Shown here piece after piece: positions 17,056 to 26,107 of a stretch of DNA of 64,000 nucleotides. This DNA is from Ruminococcus sp. 210702-SL.1.03. GTDB taxonomy: Bacteria; Bacillota; Clostridia; Oscillospirales; Ruminococcaceae. The notes under the pieces are model-generated. The model was given only the letters and a program-made list of their open reading frames with translations. It ran no database searches and was not told the DNA's origin. The DNA is taken from NCBI RefSeq assembly GCF_020559915.1, contig NZ_JAJCLZ010000001.1, forward strand, positions 1 to 64,000. Direction: 5' to 3'. The position numbers were made by a program, and so were the translations under genes. Each line of letters starts with the position of its first letter. Position 1 is the first letter of the stretch.

Positions 17056-18911
17056 ATGTTCATACTCCCTGCTATCTTTTCAGCCATTTTGCATGCGGAT
17101 AATCCTGCTTCGTCCAGTAGGTCGCAAGTCTTGCCGTGAGCAACAAAGCCATGCAGTGCTACTCTTTTGCAGACAGTATTACCCGCCGTCAACGCCGCAT
17201 ATTTCTCACCCATAGAGCCGTATTCATAGCACTCTTCAAAGATAAATACTCTTTCATATTTTTTCATAATGTCTATGATCTCATCCGCTATAGGGAAGAT
17301 CTCAACGGGCTTGAGCAGGTCTATCTTACAGCCTTTTTCAAGCAGAATGTCGCTCGCTTCGCGCAGATCACCGTAAAGTCTGCCGTAAGCTATCGCGAGC
17401 GCTTTGCCGCCGTTCTGCTCATAAACGTAGTTTGTCGAGCACTCAGCGTCGCGCGCCAAAACGCTCTCAGCACCGCGTGGATAGCGCACCGCGCAAAGTC
17501 CTTCGTCCGTGAGCGCCGCCTTTTCTAAGCAAGCTTCAAGTTCAGCATAATTCGACGGAGAATATATCTTGATATTTGGAATTGTTGTAAGAAATGGTAT
17601 GTCAAAAATACCCTGATGGGTTTCGCCGTCCTCCCCGACGATACCCGCACGGTCAACGCCGATAACTGCATGAGTGCCCATTATCGCCAGATCATGCATG
17701 AGCTGATCGTAACTGCGCTGCAAGAACGTGGAATATACAGCGAATACAGGTATCATTCCGTCAGAAGCAAGACCCGCACAAAACGTCGCGGCGTGCTGTT
17801 CGGCAATGCCGACGTCAAAAAATCTGCGTGGCAAAGCCTTGTGAAAATATTGCAGACCGGTGCCGTACTTCATCGCGGCGGTCACAGCGCAAATTTTCTT
17901 GTTGTCATAAGCCATGTCCAGCAATTTTTTGCCAAAAACGGTCGAAAAGCTGTCGGTCGCGACAACGTCGGGGTTGCCCGTAGCTATCTCAAACGAGCCG
18001 ACACCGTGAAATTCGCCTGGGTTCGCCTCTGCGGGCGGATAGCCGTGACCTTTAATAGTATTAACCATCACGATTGTCGGGCGGTGAAGCGATTTCGCTG
18101 CCGTGAGCTGCTCTTCAAGCTCTGCAATGTTATGACCGTCAACGGGGCCGACAAATTCAAAGCCGAGATCCTCGAACATCGTGCTATGGAAAATAATATC
18201 TTTTAAGGCATCTTTTGAGTAGGTCATCGCCTTTTTAACAGGCTTGCCAATTACCGGCGTTTTGTCAAGCACGCGCTCGACCGCAGATTTCGTGCGGTGA
18301 TATCCCTCTTTTGTGCGGAGGGTCGAGAGATATTTCGCCGCCGCGCCGACGTTTTTCGAAATGCTCATTTCGTTGTAATTTATTACGATAACGAGGTTTG
18401 TGCCGCTTTTTCCGGCGTTGTTCAAGCCCTCGTAGATCTCGCCGCCCGTGAATGCGCCGTCGCCGAGTATCGCAACGGTGTGGTGCGGGTCATTTTGCAG
18501 TTTCATAGCGGTGGCAATGCCGAGCGCCGCCGAAACGGAAGTCGAGCTGTGACCGCTAATGAATGCGTCATGCTCCGACTCATCGGGTCGAGGAAAGCCG
18601 CTCAGACCATTTTCTGTGCGAATTGTAGAAAACTGCGCTGCCCTGCCCGTCAGCAGTTTGTGGGTATATGCCTGATGACCAACGTCCCAAACAAATTTAT
18701 CCGCGGGCGAGTCGAAAACGCGGTGCAGAGCTATGGTCAGCTCCACCGTGCCGAGATTTGATGCGAGGTGTCCGCCGTTTTTTGAAACAGTAGTTATCAG
18801 CGTTCGGCGTATCTGCGCGGCAAGCTTGCGGCACTCATCTATGTTCAGATATTTAAGATCCTTCGGCAGATTCATATTGTACAGATCAGCCTTATTTTCA
18901 ATTTTATCCAT
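17052..18911 (-). CDS. dxs: 1-deoxy-D-xylulose-5-phosphate synthase
   Basis: The 619-residue enzyme starts the MEP isoprenoid pathway by joining pyruvate and glyceraldehyde-3-phosphate. The thiamine-diphosphate motif GDGAFTGGEIYEGLNNAG (148-165 approx.), the transketolase central domain (VGIAEQHAATFCAGLA) and the C-terminal domain (LKPVEIFPIADE) are all present. It lies 18 bases after ispA, so two isoprenoid genes are in series. Confidence 0.96.
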   Translation of the reverse strand: MDKIENKADLYNMNLPKDLKYLNIDECRKLAAQIRRTLITTVSKNGGHLASNLGTVELTIALHRVFDSPADKFVWDVGHQAYTHKLLTGRAAQFSTIRTENGLSGFPRPDESEHDAFISGHSSTSVSAALGIATAMKLQNDPHHTVAILGDGAFTGGEIYEGLNNAGKSGTNLVIVINYNEMSISKNVGAAAKYLSTLRTKEGYHRTKSAVERVLDKTPVIGKPVKKAMTYSKDALKDIIFHSTMFEDLGFEFVGPVDGHNIAELEEQLTAAKSLHRPTIVMVNTIKGHGYPPAEANPGEFHGVGSFEIATGNPDVVATDSFSTVFGKKLLDMAYDNKKICAVTAAMKYGTGLQYFHKALPRRFFDVGIAEQHAATFCAGLASDGMIPVFAVYSTFLQRSYDQLMHDLAIMGTHAVIGVDRAGIVGEDGETHQGIFDIPFLTTIPNIKIYSPSNYAELEACLEKAALTDEGLCAVRYPRGAESVLARDAECSTNYVYEQNGGKALAIAYGRLYGDLREASDILLEKGCKIDLLKPVEIFPIADEIIDIMKKYERVFIFEECYEYGSMGEKYAALTAGNTVCKRVALHGFVAHGKTCDLLDEAGLSACKMAEKIAGSMNI

Positions 18912-18929
18912 ATGAAAAACTCACACGAC

Positions 18930-19820
18930 TCAGCTTCTTCTGTGCAGCAGATATTCGGTCAGATCACGCAAAAATTCGTTATCGTCAAACTGCTCAAGGA
19001 TCAGCAGCGCCTGCTCGGTGAGTCTGTCAGCCTCCTTTTGCGCACCCTCGATACCCAAAGCGGTAACGTAAGTGCTTTTATGCTGTTCGGCGTCGCTTCC
19101 GATAGGTTTTCCAAGCTCTTCAAAAGATCCTGTAACGTCGAGAATATCGTCCACTATCTGGAACGCTCTGCCAAGTGCCTGCGCGTAATCGGCGGCGGCA
19201 GGTATCTTCTCAAAATCGCCCGCAAGGATAACGCCCATCACGCAAGCCGCCTCGATAAGCGCGCCGGTTTTGTGCGCCTGAAGCAGGTCAAGCTCTTCAA
19301 TGCTTATCTCCCTGCCCTCAGCGCCAAGGTCGATTATCTGACCGCCGATCATGCCGTTCACGCCGACAGCTTTTGCCAGCACGGAAACGAGCATGATAGC
19401 CGTCTGCGCAGAGATAACGCCCTCAGTCGCGGCGTCTGCGATAGCTTCAAAAGCCAGTGTATTCAGCGCGTCGCCCGCAAGCAGAGCGGTAGCTTCGCCG
19501 TAAGCTTTATGACAGCTCGGCTTGCCGCGTCTGTAATCGTCGTCGTCCATACACGGCAGATCGTCGTGTATCAGCGAAAAAGTGTGTATCAGCTCGATGG
19601 AGCAAGCGGTCTTCATCAGCCCCGAAGCGTTTCCGCCGCACATACGGCAAAATTCCAGCATGAGTATCGGGCGCAGGCGCTTGCCGCCCGCCGTCAGCGA
19701 ATAGTCCATCGCCTCGCAGATATTCTCGCGCAGTGTGGGCTTTTCGGCAGCGAATTTTTTCAGCTCCTCGTTTATCATCTCGCTGTACACGTTGAGTTTT
19801 ATCATTGAATTTTCAGTCAT
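18930..19820 (-). CDS. ispA: Polyprenyl synthetase (farnesyl diphosphate synthase type)
   Basis: The 296-residue prenyltransferase carries the first Asp-rich motif HDDLPCMDDDDYRRG and the second motif QIVDDILD. It extends DMAPP with IPP to make FPP or GPP. The chain-length specificity is inferred from family and operon position. The ATG at 19820 is chosen since GAGG lies at good spacing from it and too close to the ATG at 19826. Confidence 0.93.
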   Translation of the reverse strand: MTENSMIKLNVYSEMINEELKKFAAEKPTLRENICEAMDYSLTAGGKRLRPILMLEFCRMCGGNASGLMKTACSIELIHTFSLIHDDLPCMDDDDYRRGKPSCHKAYGEATALLAGDALNTLAFEAIADAATEGVISAQTAIMLVSVLAKAVGVNGMIGGQIIDLGAEGREISIEELDLLQAHKTGALIEAACVMGVILAGDFEKIPAAADYAQALGRAFQIVDDILDVTGSFEELGKPIGSDAEQHKSTYVTALGIEGAQKEADRLTEQALLILEQFDDNEFLRDLTEYLLHRRS

Positions 19821-19845
19821 TTTCATTTCCTCGATATGTCAAAGA

Positions 19846-20031
19846 TCAGTCCTGAGCGTTTTCCACCGAGAGCTTCGCCGAATCAAGCGCGTTTTTGCAG
19901 CTTTCCGCCAGCGCGCTGCCCTCCTTATAAAGTGCGATAGATTCTTCAAGCGAAAGCTTGCCGCTTTCAAGCTTCTGAACTATCTCGTCAAGACGTTTCA
20001 TCGAATTTTCAAAATTTACAGCTTCGTTCAT
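19846..20031 (-). CDS. xseB: Exodeoxyribonuclease VII small subunit
   Basis: The 61-residue subunit has the typical sequence [29 protein letters not shown]. It binds XseA to form exonuclease VII, which degrades single-stranded DNA. It begins three bases after xseA, with its SD (GAGGT) inside the xseA end. Confidence 0.95.
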   Translation of the reverse strand: MNEAVNFENSMKRLDEIVQKLESGKLSLEESIALYKEGSALAESCKNALDSAKLSVENAQD

Positions 20032-20034
20032 ATT

Positions 20035-21243
20035 TTATACCTCGTTGATCTCAGCACACCCAGTGATCTTCGCCGTTACGGCAAAATCTTTGAAACGGAT
20101 AGTCACCTCGTCGCCCTCGCTGAGCTGTTCCACTTCGGTAACTGCCGCGCCGTTTTTCAGCGTGATAGCGTAGCCGCGCTCCAGCACCTTGTACGGATCC
20201 ATAGCTCTAAACGCCGCGAGTTTTTTCTCAAGACGTGTTTCTAAGCAGTTTAATATTTTTTTATATAATGTGTTTAATCTCCGCAGAGTGTCATCAAGAA
20301 CTTTCTCATTTTTCTCTATATCTTTCAGCGGAGAAGAATTTTCCAAACGTTTTTCAATCTCTGCAAACCGCGCAACACGTCCGTCGATGTCTGAGATGAA
20401 AGTTGCGTTTAACCTACACAGCATCTCGTCAACCGCTGCTTTCATATTTTCCAACTGTGGAGCGCATATCTCCGCCGCAGCAGAAGGCGTAGGCGCGCGA
20501 ACGTCAGCAGCGTAGTCCGCTAAAGTAGTGTCAGTTTCGTGACCGACAGCGCTTATAACAGGCGTTTTGCAGGCAGCCACCGCAAGTGCAACTTCCTCAG
20601 TATTAAATGGCATCAGATCTTCAAAAGAGCCGCCGCCGCGCGCTAAAATTATAACGTCTACGCCGCTAGCGTCCGCCTTTTTCAAAGCTTCTGCGATTGT
20701 CGCCGCTGCCGCTTCGCCCTGCACCTGCGCGGAGTATACTTCCAACGTTCCTACTGGGTATCTGCGCTTTAATATATTTATAACGTCCTGCAAAGCAGCG
20801 CCGCCCAGCGACGTTACAGCGGCTATTTTTTTCGGCAAAGCGGGCAGCTGCTTTTTACGTTCAGCAGCGAATATGCCCTGCTTTGAGAGCTTTTCTTTCA
20901 CAGCGTTAAGCTGCATAAATTTTGCGCCGATACCCGCAGGAAACATCTCTGTCGCGATTATTTGGTACGCGCCGTTAGGTTCATATACTTCTATACTTCC
21001 CGAGCAGATAACGCTCATACCGCTCTGCGGCATAAAGCCGAGCCTGCCCGCCGAGCGCGCGAACATCACGCCTTTCAGCAGCGAATTTTCGTCCTTCAAG
21101 CTGAAATACGCATGACCCGATTTATAATGTATCTTAAAATCAGAAAGCTCGCCGCGCACGGTGACGTTTTTCAGCTTCAGATCTCCGCCGATCTTCAGCG
21201 AAATGTACCTGTTCAGCTGCGAAACGCTAAGGATCGAAGACAT
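20035..21243 (-). CDS. xseA: Exodeoxyribonuclease VII large subunit
   Basis: The 402-residue catalytic subunit has an N-terminal OB fold (tRNA_anti_2; residues 1-100, with VTVRGELSDFKIHYKSGHAYFSL) and the ExoVII catalytic domain with ILARGGGSFEDLMPFN and SAVGHETDTTLADYAAD. A coiled-coil region follows. The ATG at 21243 overlaps the TGA of the upstream tsaD-like gene, which supports this start over the longer frame. Confidence 0.95.
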   Translation of the reverse strand: MSSILSVSQLNRYISLKIGGDLKLKNVTVRGELSDFKIHYKSGHAYFSLKDENSLLKGVMFARSAGRLGFMPQSGMSVICSGSIEVYEPNGAYQIIATEMFPAGIGAKFMQLNAVKEKLSKQGIFAAERKKQLPALPKKIAAVTSLGGAALQDVINILKRRYPVGTLEVYSAQVQGEAAAATIAEALKKADASGVDVIILARGGGSFEDLMPFNTEEVALAVAACKTPVISAVGHETDTTLADYAADVRAPTPSAAAEICAPQLENMKAAVDEMLCRLNATFISDIDGRVARFAEIEKRLENSSPLKDIEKNEKVLDDTLRRLNTLYKKILNCLETRLEKKLAAFRAMDPYKVLERGYAITLKNGAAVTEVEQLSEGDEVTIRFKDFAVTAKITGCAEINEV

Positions 21244-22193
21244 CAGATCAGTCCTTTCATCAATGCGGCGTAAAGCGCCATGCCCGCGGCGTTGTCGCAC
21301 GAAAAATCGGGAGCGGCAAAGTCAGCGCCGAACTTTTTTCTGAGCGAGTCGGCGATAAGCTTGTCTGACATCACGCCGCCCGCGTAAAGCACGGGCAGTT
21401 CGCCGTATTCAGCGATAGCCGCGCGGGTGACAGCCGCCACAGCGCTCTCCACCGAACGCAGGCAAAACGCCGCTATGTACGAGCTATCCGCACCGCTTTC
21501 AAACAGCGCCCTGCACTTATTTTCAATACCCGAAAGCGAACATTCGCAGCCCTTTATCACAGGCTTTATTCGAATCTTTTCTTCAGACTGCACCGCCAAT
21601 TTTTCAAGCTCTGCGCCGCAGGGAAATCTCAGACCCAGCATAACGCCGCAGCGGTCTATCGCCTGACCTGCTTTGAGGTCGGAAGAACCGCCAACGCGCG
21701 TGATCTTTATCAGCTCATCGCCGCCGCAAGGCTCGCAGAGCAGCATATCGGTAGTACCGCCGCTGACGTGAAATGCGTAAAAACTTTGACGCTGAGCTAT
21801 CCACTCCAGCTTTTTCGCCGAGTATAGCGCCGCGAGAATGTGGCCGATCTGGTGCGTAGTTCTGAAAACCTGCACGCCCGTCACCGACGATATTGCCGAA
21901 GCCGCCGACACGCCCGCCAGAAAACATGGCATATACGAGCCTTCGCGGCAGGATGGTCTGTCGCTGACGCCGACTGCACACACATCGCGAACCGCACCGT
22001 TCAGCCTTTCAAACATCTGCGGCAAAAGCGAAGTGTGGTGGAAAACCGCGTCAGACTGACGTATGCCCTTTTCGCCAGCTTTCACAGGCAAAAGCTGCTT
22101 AGCCTGCACAATACTGCCGTCCGCCGCATTGTAAACCGCGGTCGAGCAGGTGTAATTCGAAGTGTCAATGCCTAGAGTGCGGAGGTCACTCAT
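21243..22193 (-). CDS. TsaD/Kae1-like paralog (M22 family, ASKHA fold)
   Basis: This 316-residue protein resembles TsaD (t6A synthesis) but is clearly divergent. It has the ASKHA phosphate loop near the N terminus (TLGIDTSNYTCSTAV), a possible metal site THQIGHI in place of the TsaD HHxEGH, and SGGTTDMLL. Similar paralogs sit between nusB and xseA in several Clostridia, and their role is not established to my knowledge. True tsaD is expected elsewhere; sua5, which acts with TsaD, is at 51 kb. It overlaps nusB by eight bases and xseA by one. Confidence 0.75.
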   Translation of the reverse strand: MSDLRTLGIDTSNYTCSTAVYNAADGSIVQAKQLLPVKAGEKGIRQSDAVFHHTSLLPQMFERLNGAVRDVCAVGVSDRPSCREGSYMPCFLAGVSAASAISSVTGVQVFRTTHQIGHILAALYSAKKLEWIAQRQSFYAFHVSGGTTDMLLCEPCGGDELIKITRVGGSSDLKAGQAIDRCGVMLGLRFPCGAELEKLAVQSEEKIRIKPVIKGCECSLSGIENKCRALFESGADSSYIAAFCLRSVESAVAAVTRAAIAEYGELPVLYAGGVMSDKLIADSLRKKFGADFAAPDFSCDNAAGMALYAALMKGLI

Positions 22194-22641
22194 TATCTTC
22201 CGCCGCTTTTTTGCCCGCAGTTCTAGCCGCTTCACTGCGCGAGAATGCGCCAAGAACGCCGTTTATGAACGCAACGTCAGGCTCTCTCGCGTACTTTTCC
22301 GCAAGACCAACCGCCTCGCTTATCGCTACGTTTACAGGCACTTTTTCCGCGTAGATAGCCTCGTAAAGACCAAGACGCAGTATCGCAAGATTTATCTTAG
22401 CGATTCTCTCAATGCTTCTTTTCTTTGAATATTCAGCGATTATAGCGTCGAGATCTTCGGCTTTTTCGTCGATATTTTTAGCGAGAGCCAGCGACTTTGA
22501 GCTGATATTCAGTTCGTCAGCGCCCGCCTCTTTAGTTATCTCAAAGATCTCGTCAAGGGGATCGTTTCTAAAAAGCTTTTCAAAATACAGGATAAAAGCG
22601 CCCTCTCTTACCTCGCGCACCTCTCTTTTTTTATTTTCCAT
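22186..22641 (-). CDS. nusB: Transcription antitermination factor NusB
   Basis: The 151-residue all-helical RNA-binding protein acts with NusE (S10) at boxA in rRNA antitermination. The motifs GAFILYFEKL near the start and VNVAISEAVGLAEKY followed by AFINGVLGAFSR at the end are typical. An ATG four codons upstream lies on top of the SD, so 22641 is chosen. Confidence 0.94.
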   Translation of the reverse strand: MENKKREVREVREGAFILYFEKLFRNDPLDEIFEITKEAGADELNISSKSLALAKNIDEKAEDLDAIIAEYSKKRSIERIAKINLAILRLGLYEAIYAEKVPVNVAISEAVGLAEKYAREPDVAFINGVLGAFSRSEAARTAGKKAAEDNE

Positions 22642-22660
22642 GATTTTACACATCCTTTTT

Positions 22661-23005
22661 TTAGACTTCTATGTCAACTATCTTTACATCTACTCTCGCA
22701 ACTGCCATTCCGAGCGTATTCTGCACTGCGGATTTTATCGTGCTCTGCACTCTTTCGGCAGTTTCCACGGCAGAAGCGCCCTCTTTGAGCACAACGGCTA
22801 TAGAAACAAAAAGTACGTCGCCGTTGAGCTTTATCTTGATCTTGCCGCAGTTGGTCTTTCCCGCAAGCAGCTTTATCGGGTCGGCGGGAGCTTTCGCTAT
22901 CGCGGCCACGCCCGACACAGAGCACGCCGCGCGGCTGACGGTCTTGGTTATAACTTCGTCGCTCATATAAAGGCATGATTCGGTATTATTATCAATTTTA
23001 TTCAT
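22661..23005 (-). CDS. Asp23/Gls24 family envelope stress protein
   Basis: The 114-residue protein matches the Asp23 (DUF322, YqhY) family: SDEVITKTVSRAACSVSGV near the start and a C-terminal VARVDVKIVDIEV strand pattern. In Bacillus yqhY sits beside the acc genes and nusB and has been linked to fatty-acid synthesis homeostasis. Here it is the first gene of the nusB-to-recN operon, behind a consensus promoter. Confidence 0.88.
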   Translation of the reverse strand: MNKIDNNTESCLYMSDEVITKTVSRAACSVSGVAAIAKAPADPIKLLAGKTNCGKIKIKLNGDVLFVSIAVVLKEGASAVETAERVQSTIKSAVQNTLGMAVARVDVKIVDIEV

Positions 23006-23075
23006 ACTTGCAGTTCCTTTCCGCTCAAATTCTGAGCCGCTGTGCGTTTTTATACGTTACGGCACACTTTTATTC

Positions 23076-23104
23076 ATTATAGCATATTTTTTCGTTTTAT
23101 ACAA
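23076..23104 (-). promoter_or_regulatory. Sigma-A promoter of the asp23-nusB-recN operon
   Basis: On the minus strand TTGTAT (23099-23104), 17 bp, TATAAT (23076-23081), about 70 bases upstream of the asp23-like start. Confidence 0.8.
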
Positions 23105-23229
23105 CGCTATAACCATTTGTTTTCATTTGCTTAACAATTGATACATATTTTATCCTGTAAAAAAACTTCATCATCGCCCGCATAATTATATAATTTATTC
23201 GGGCATGATTTTTACGGAGGTAATCCCAC

Positions 23230-23319
23230 ATGTCAAAATTGTTGATAATAGCAGCCGTGCCTGCCGGCAGTCCGCACATTCATCAAGGTATGCAACTCGC
23301 TTTCAAAAAAACGGCATAA
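23230..23319 (+). CDS. Possible 29-residue small protein
   Basis: A 29-codon ORF (MSKLLIIAAVPAGSPHIHQ...) starts eight bases after a perfect GGAGGT and ends with TAA just before a hairpin. A 10-bp imperfect inverted repeat (23176-23204) and a CATAATTATA stretch resembling a sporulation -10 box lie upstream. It sits in the 358-bp gap between asp23 and spoIIIAH, antisense to neither gene. It matches no family I know. Initiation signals are good, but length alone cannot prove coding. Confidence 0.4.
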   Translation: MSKLLIIAAVPAGSPHIHQGMQLAFKKTA

Positions 23320-23324
23320 AATAA

Positions 23325-23357
23325 AGGCAACGCCGCTTTTTTCCAACGGCATTGCCA
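23325..23357 (-). terminator. Terminator of the spoIIIA operon
   Basis: GGCAACGCCG pairs with CGGCATTGCC with one mismatch. On the minus strand it is followed by TTTATTTTA, six bases after the spoIIIAH stop. It may also end the small plus-strand ORF. Confidence 0.7.
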
Positions 23358-23363
23358 CACTTG

Positions 23364-23918
23364 TCATTCTACATCGTAGATCCTAATATTTTCCGCAGGA
23401 ACGCTCACCTCGCTCAGCAAGATGTCTTTGATCTGCGCAGCTTCTGTCTGTATCAGCCCATCCGCAGTCTGCACCACAATGTTCGCGTTTTCACCATCGA
23501 GGTAAACAACACAGTCGCTGAAACCCGCCGCTTTTATCAGATTTTCTACCTTGCTCTCTTTCTCGATAAGCCCCGTCATAGCCGCCGCTTCTTCACTAGC
23601 CGCTTCCTGCTCCTCAGGGGTGCTGTCGCCGCCGCCGATTATATTTTGCAGCGTTTCAGCCGCCTTATCGCGCGAAGCAGTACGCTCCATGCGAGCTTTT
23701 GCAAAATAATCGCTGCCGTTCTCCTCAGCCTGCACGAGCTGTGCATCGCCGTAATTTATGTTTTTCGAGTTGACTTTATCGGTAGCCTTTATCCCTCCCG
23801 AAGCCGTCATTGCGTAATTGACGTAGATAGCCGTGCCGAGCACCAGCGTCATGCCCGCCAGCATTATCTGCCGCTTGCCGATTATAAAGCTGAACTTTTT
23901 GAAATTTGGTTTTTTCAT
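23364..23918 (-). CDS. spoIIIAH: Stage III sporulation protein AH
   Basis: The 184-residue protein has one N-terminal membrane helix (about 19-37) and an extracytoplasmic YscJ/FliF-like ring-building domain at the C terminus. In Bacillus, SpoIIIAH in the mother cell pairs with SpoIIQ in the forespore to make the feeding-tube channel across the two membranes. The ATG at 23918 follows GGAGGT. It is the last gene of the operon. Confidence 0.9.
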   Translation of the reverse strand: MKKPNFKKFSFIIGKRQIMLAGMTLVLGTAIYVNYAMTASGGIKATDKVNSKNINYGDAQLVQAEENGSDYFAKARMERTASRDKAAETLQNIIGGGDSTPEEQEAASEEAAAMTGLIEKESKVENLIKAAGFSDCVVYLDGENANIVVQTADGLIQTEAAQIKDILLSEVSVPAENIRIYDVE

Positions 23919-23966
23919 TGCAATTACCTCCGTTTGAACTTTTGTCAAGATATGTAACGCGGCTAC

Positions 23967-24500
23967 TCACCGCGAAGGTTCTACGCTTATCTTTGTGCTT
24001 GGCAGACCCAGCGCCGCCGAGACCGCGTTGACTACCCGTTCGCGCGTGCGGTCGTCGTTCGCACCCTCGCACACCACCACTGCCCCGCTTATCTGCGGGG
24101 TCATTATTTTTTTCAGCACCGGTTGTGTTTTGCCGCTTGCGCCCGCCAATATCACCTGCCCCGACTTCTGAGTGTCCTCGCCGCCCGACTGGCTTTTTCG
24201 GCTGACATCGTACTGCTCGGCGTAAACGTACTCTTTCGTACCGCTCACCGTTATCATAACGTCCGCTTCGCCAACGCCGCTTATCTGCGAGATTATGCCC
24301 GTGAGCTGTTTCTCGATATTCTCGCGGTAGCGCTCGCTCTCGTCTAAAGTAAGCTCGCTCTGCTGTGCGGTGTCGGCGGAGTTCTTATCGGGCAGAAGCT
24401 CCGAGCCAGCTATCAGCAGTACGCCAGCCGCGCCGAGAATAAATATCAGCCGCGTGCGCTTCTTGCCGTCTTTACAAAGCTTTTTCAGCTTATCCGTCAT
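23967..24500 (-). CDS. spoIIIAG: Stage III sporulation protein AG
   Basis: The 177-residue protein has a single membrane helix (about 18-34, RLIFILGAAGVLLIAGSELL) and a secretin-ring-like domain (ISGVGEADVMITVSG, VVVCEGANDD). Bacillus SpoIIIAG forms a 30-fold ring in the intermembrane space. It overlaps spoIIIAF by four bases. Confidence 0.9.
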   Translation of the reverse strand: MTDKLKKLCKDGKKRTRLIFILGAAGVLLIAGSELLPDKNSADTAQQSELTLDESERYRENIEKQLTGIISQISGVGEADVMITVSGTKEYVYAEQYDVSRKSQSGGEDTQKSGQVILAGASGKTQPVLKKIMTPQISGAVVVCEGANDDRTRERVVNAVSAALGLPSTKISVEPSR

Positions 24501-24961
24501 TGTATTTTCACCTCGATCACGGCTTCGGGTATCAGCCCGCGCACGGTCTGCTCCGCCTGCGAAACGCTTTCGGGCTCGCTGTTTTCAGTCAGCGTGATCT
24601 CTACCCTCTCAGCCTTTATCTGATTATATTCACCGAGCGAACAAACTATGCCGACCGCCGCTACATCAAAGCCTTTATCTTTTAGCTGTGCGGCAAGCGC
24701 CTGCTCCGCCGTGCTCTCGCTCTCGGCTATCACCATGTTTTCGTAGTCAGCGCCGCGTTCGGGATCATCTGCAAACGGCGAAGCGCCCAGCGAAATATCC
24801 ATACCCCCGCCGAAAAGGCTCGCGAACATACATACAGCCAACGTCAGCCCACACACCAGCCCCATCTCCCTTTTCATTTTTTCCGCCGAAAGCAGCTGCA
24901 CCGCCGATGTCAGTATCGCGCAGAGGCAGGCTGTAAGCACGGCGTTTTTCAGCGTTTCCAT
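24497..24961 (-). CDS. spoIIIAF: Stage III sporulation protein AF
   Basis: The 154-residue protein has two membrane helices in the first 55 residues and a soluble C-terminal ring-like domain (KAERVEITLTENSEPE... ending PEAVIEVKIQ). It is a component of the mother-cell channel complex. Start 13 bases after spoIIIAE. Confidence 0.85.
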   Translation of the reverse strand: METLKNAVLTACLCAILTSAVQLLSAEKMKREMGLVCGLTLAVCMFASLFGGGMDISLGASPFADDPERGADYENMVIAESESTAEQALAAQLKDKGFDVAAVGIVCSLGEYNQIKAERVEITLTENSEPESVSQAEQTVRGLIPEAVIEVKIQ

Positions 24962-24973
24962 TATCCCGCCCCC

Positions 24974-26089
24974 TTAATTCGTCCCCGCCGCCATCATCAC
25001 CACGGCGGTCGAGATTATAAACATCATGCAGAAGCAGAGCATAGTGCTCAGTGCGGCGGAGATCGCGTAGCCTGTGCTTTTCAGCAGCTCGGATATTTCG
25101 CACGCGCCAAGCAGGTCGGCGATAAGCTTCGCCATGCCGAGGACTATTTTTATGCATATCAGCTCGGCGAAGGGTTTCAGCATCATCACCCCCGCGGCAA
25201 CTATCCCGAGCGTACCGACACTGCTTCGTATCACGCCCACCCCCGCGTAGACCGTTGAGTAAGCTTCTGAAACCGAGCTGCCGATTATCGGGATAAAATT
25301 GCTCGCGCCGAATTTTACAGCCCTAGCCGCCGCGCCGTCCGCCGCCGCACCGCTGAAACTTTTTATCGTTATCATGCCAGTGAAGATCGTCATGAGCGCA
25401 GTCAGCGTGAAGCGCACGGCGTTTTTCAGCGACTCCGCCGCCGAAGAGAAGCGCAGGTTCGGGTTTATAGCAGCCGTGAAAGAGAGCGCCATGAAAACGC
25501 TCAGGAAAGGCATTATCAGCCTGTTTGACACAAAAGCGATCAGTTCGCAGACCCCGAGCGCCGAAGCGTAATACCCGCCGCCCTCTGTTAGCCGCCCCGA
25601 AGCCGCCGTAACCGAAGCGTATATCGGTATATACGCCAACATAAATTCGCCCAGTCTGTCGAGAAATCCGCAAACGCTTTGGAACGCGGCGTAAACACTG
25701 CCGTATATCACCGTGACGCTGCCCAGCACGCTTACGGCGGAAAATGTCTGCGAAGCCCCGCCGCGAGCCATGCTTGCCGCGAGCGACGAAAGCATTATCA
25801 CAGCACAAAGCCTGGCGAAAACCCTCAGCGGCTCGGTCATCTGCTCCGCCAAGGCGTTCCAAAGCGCGGATAATATGCCCGAAAAGCTGAGCTTTTGCGG
25901 GTCGCCGAGATCGGGATCTTCGGCGATCGTCTGCTTTGTTTCATCGTCCACCGCTTCATTCAACCGCTCGGATATTCGCTGCGAATAATCGCTCTTTGCC
26001 GAATCGGCAGACTGATGTGCGCAAACTTTCAGCGGGAAGATAAGCATTATGCAAACTGCGCAGACAAGCGTTAAAACTATCTTTTTCAT
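24974..26089 (-). CDS. spoIIIAE: Stage III sporulation protein AE
   Basis: The 371-residue polytopic protein has a cleavable-type N-terminal hydrophobic segment (MKKIVLTLVCAVCIMLIFPL) and about eight membrane helices. It is the largest spoIIIA membrane component and is thought to be part of the transport core of the channel. The segment GSSVSEAYSTVYAGVGVIRSS is typical of the family. Confidence 0.9.
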   Translation of the reverse strand: MKKIVLTLVCAVCIMLIFPLKVCAHQSADSAKSDYSQRISERLNEAVDDETKQTIAEDPDLGDPQKLSFSGILSALWNALAEQMTEPLRVFARLCAVIMLSSLAASMARGGASQTFSAVSVLGSVTVIYGSVYAAFQSVCGFLDRLGEFMLAYIPIYASVTAASGRLTEGGGYYASALGVCELIAFVSNRLIMPFLSVFMALSFTAAINPNLRFSSAAESLKNAVRFTLTALMTIFTGMITIKSFSGAAADGAAARAVKFGASNFIPIIGSSVSEAYSTVYAGVGVIRSSVGTLGIVAAGVMMLKPFAELICIKIVLGMAKLIADLLGACEISELLKSTGYAISAALSTMLCFCMMFIISTAVVMMAAGTN

Positions 26090-26107
26090 TGCAATTCCTC
26101 GGAAATA

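Noticed and set aside
18912..19808. 298-codon plus-strand ORF opposite ispA
   Set aside because: It is antisense to a clear prenyl synthetase with both Asp-rich motifs; no family signature of its own.
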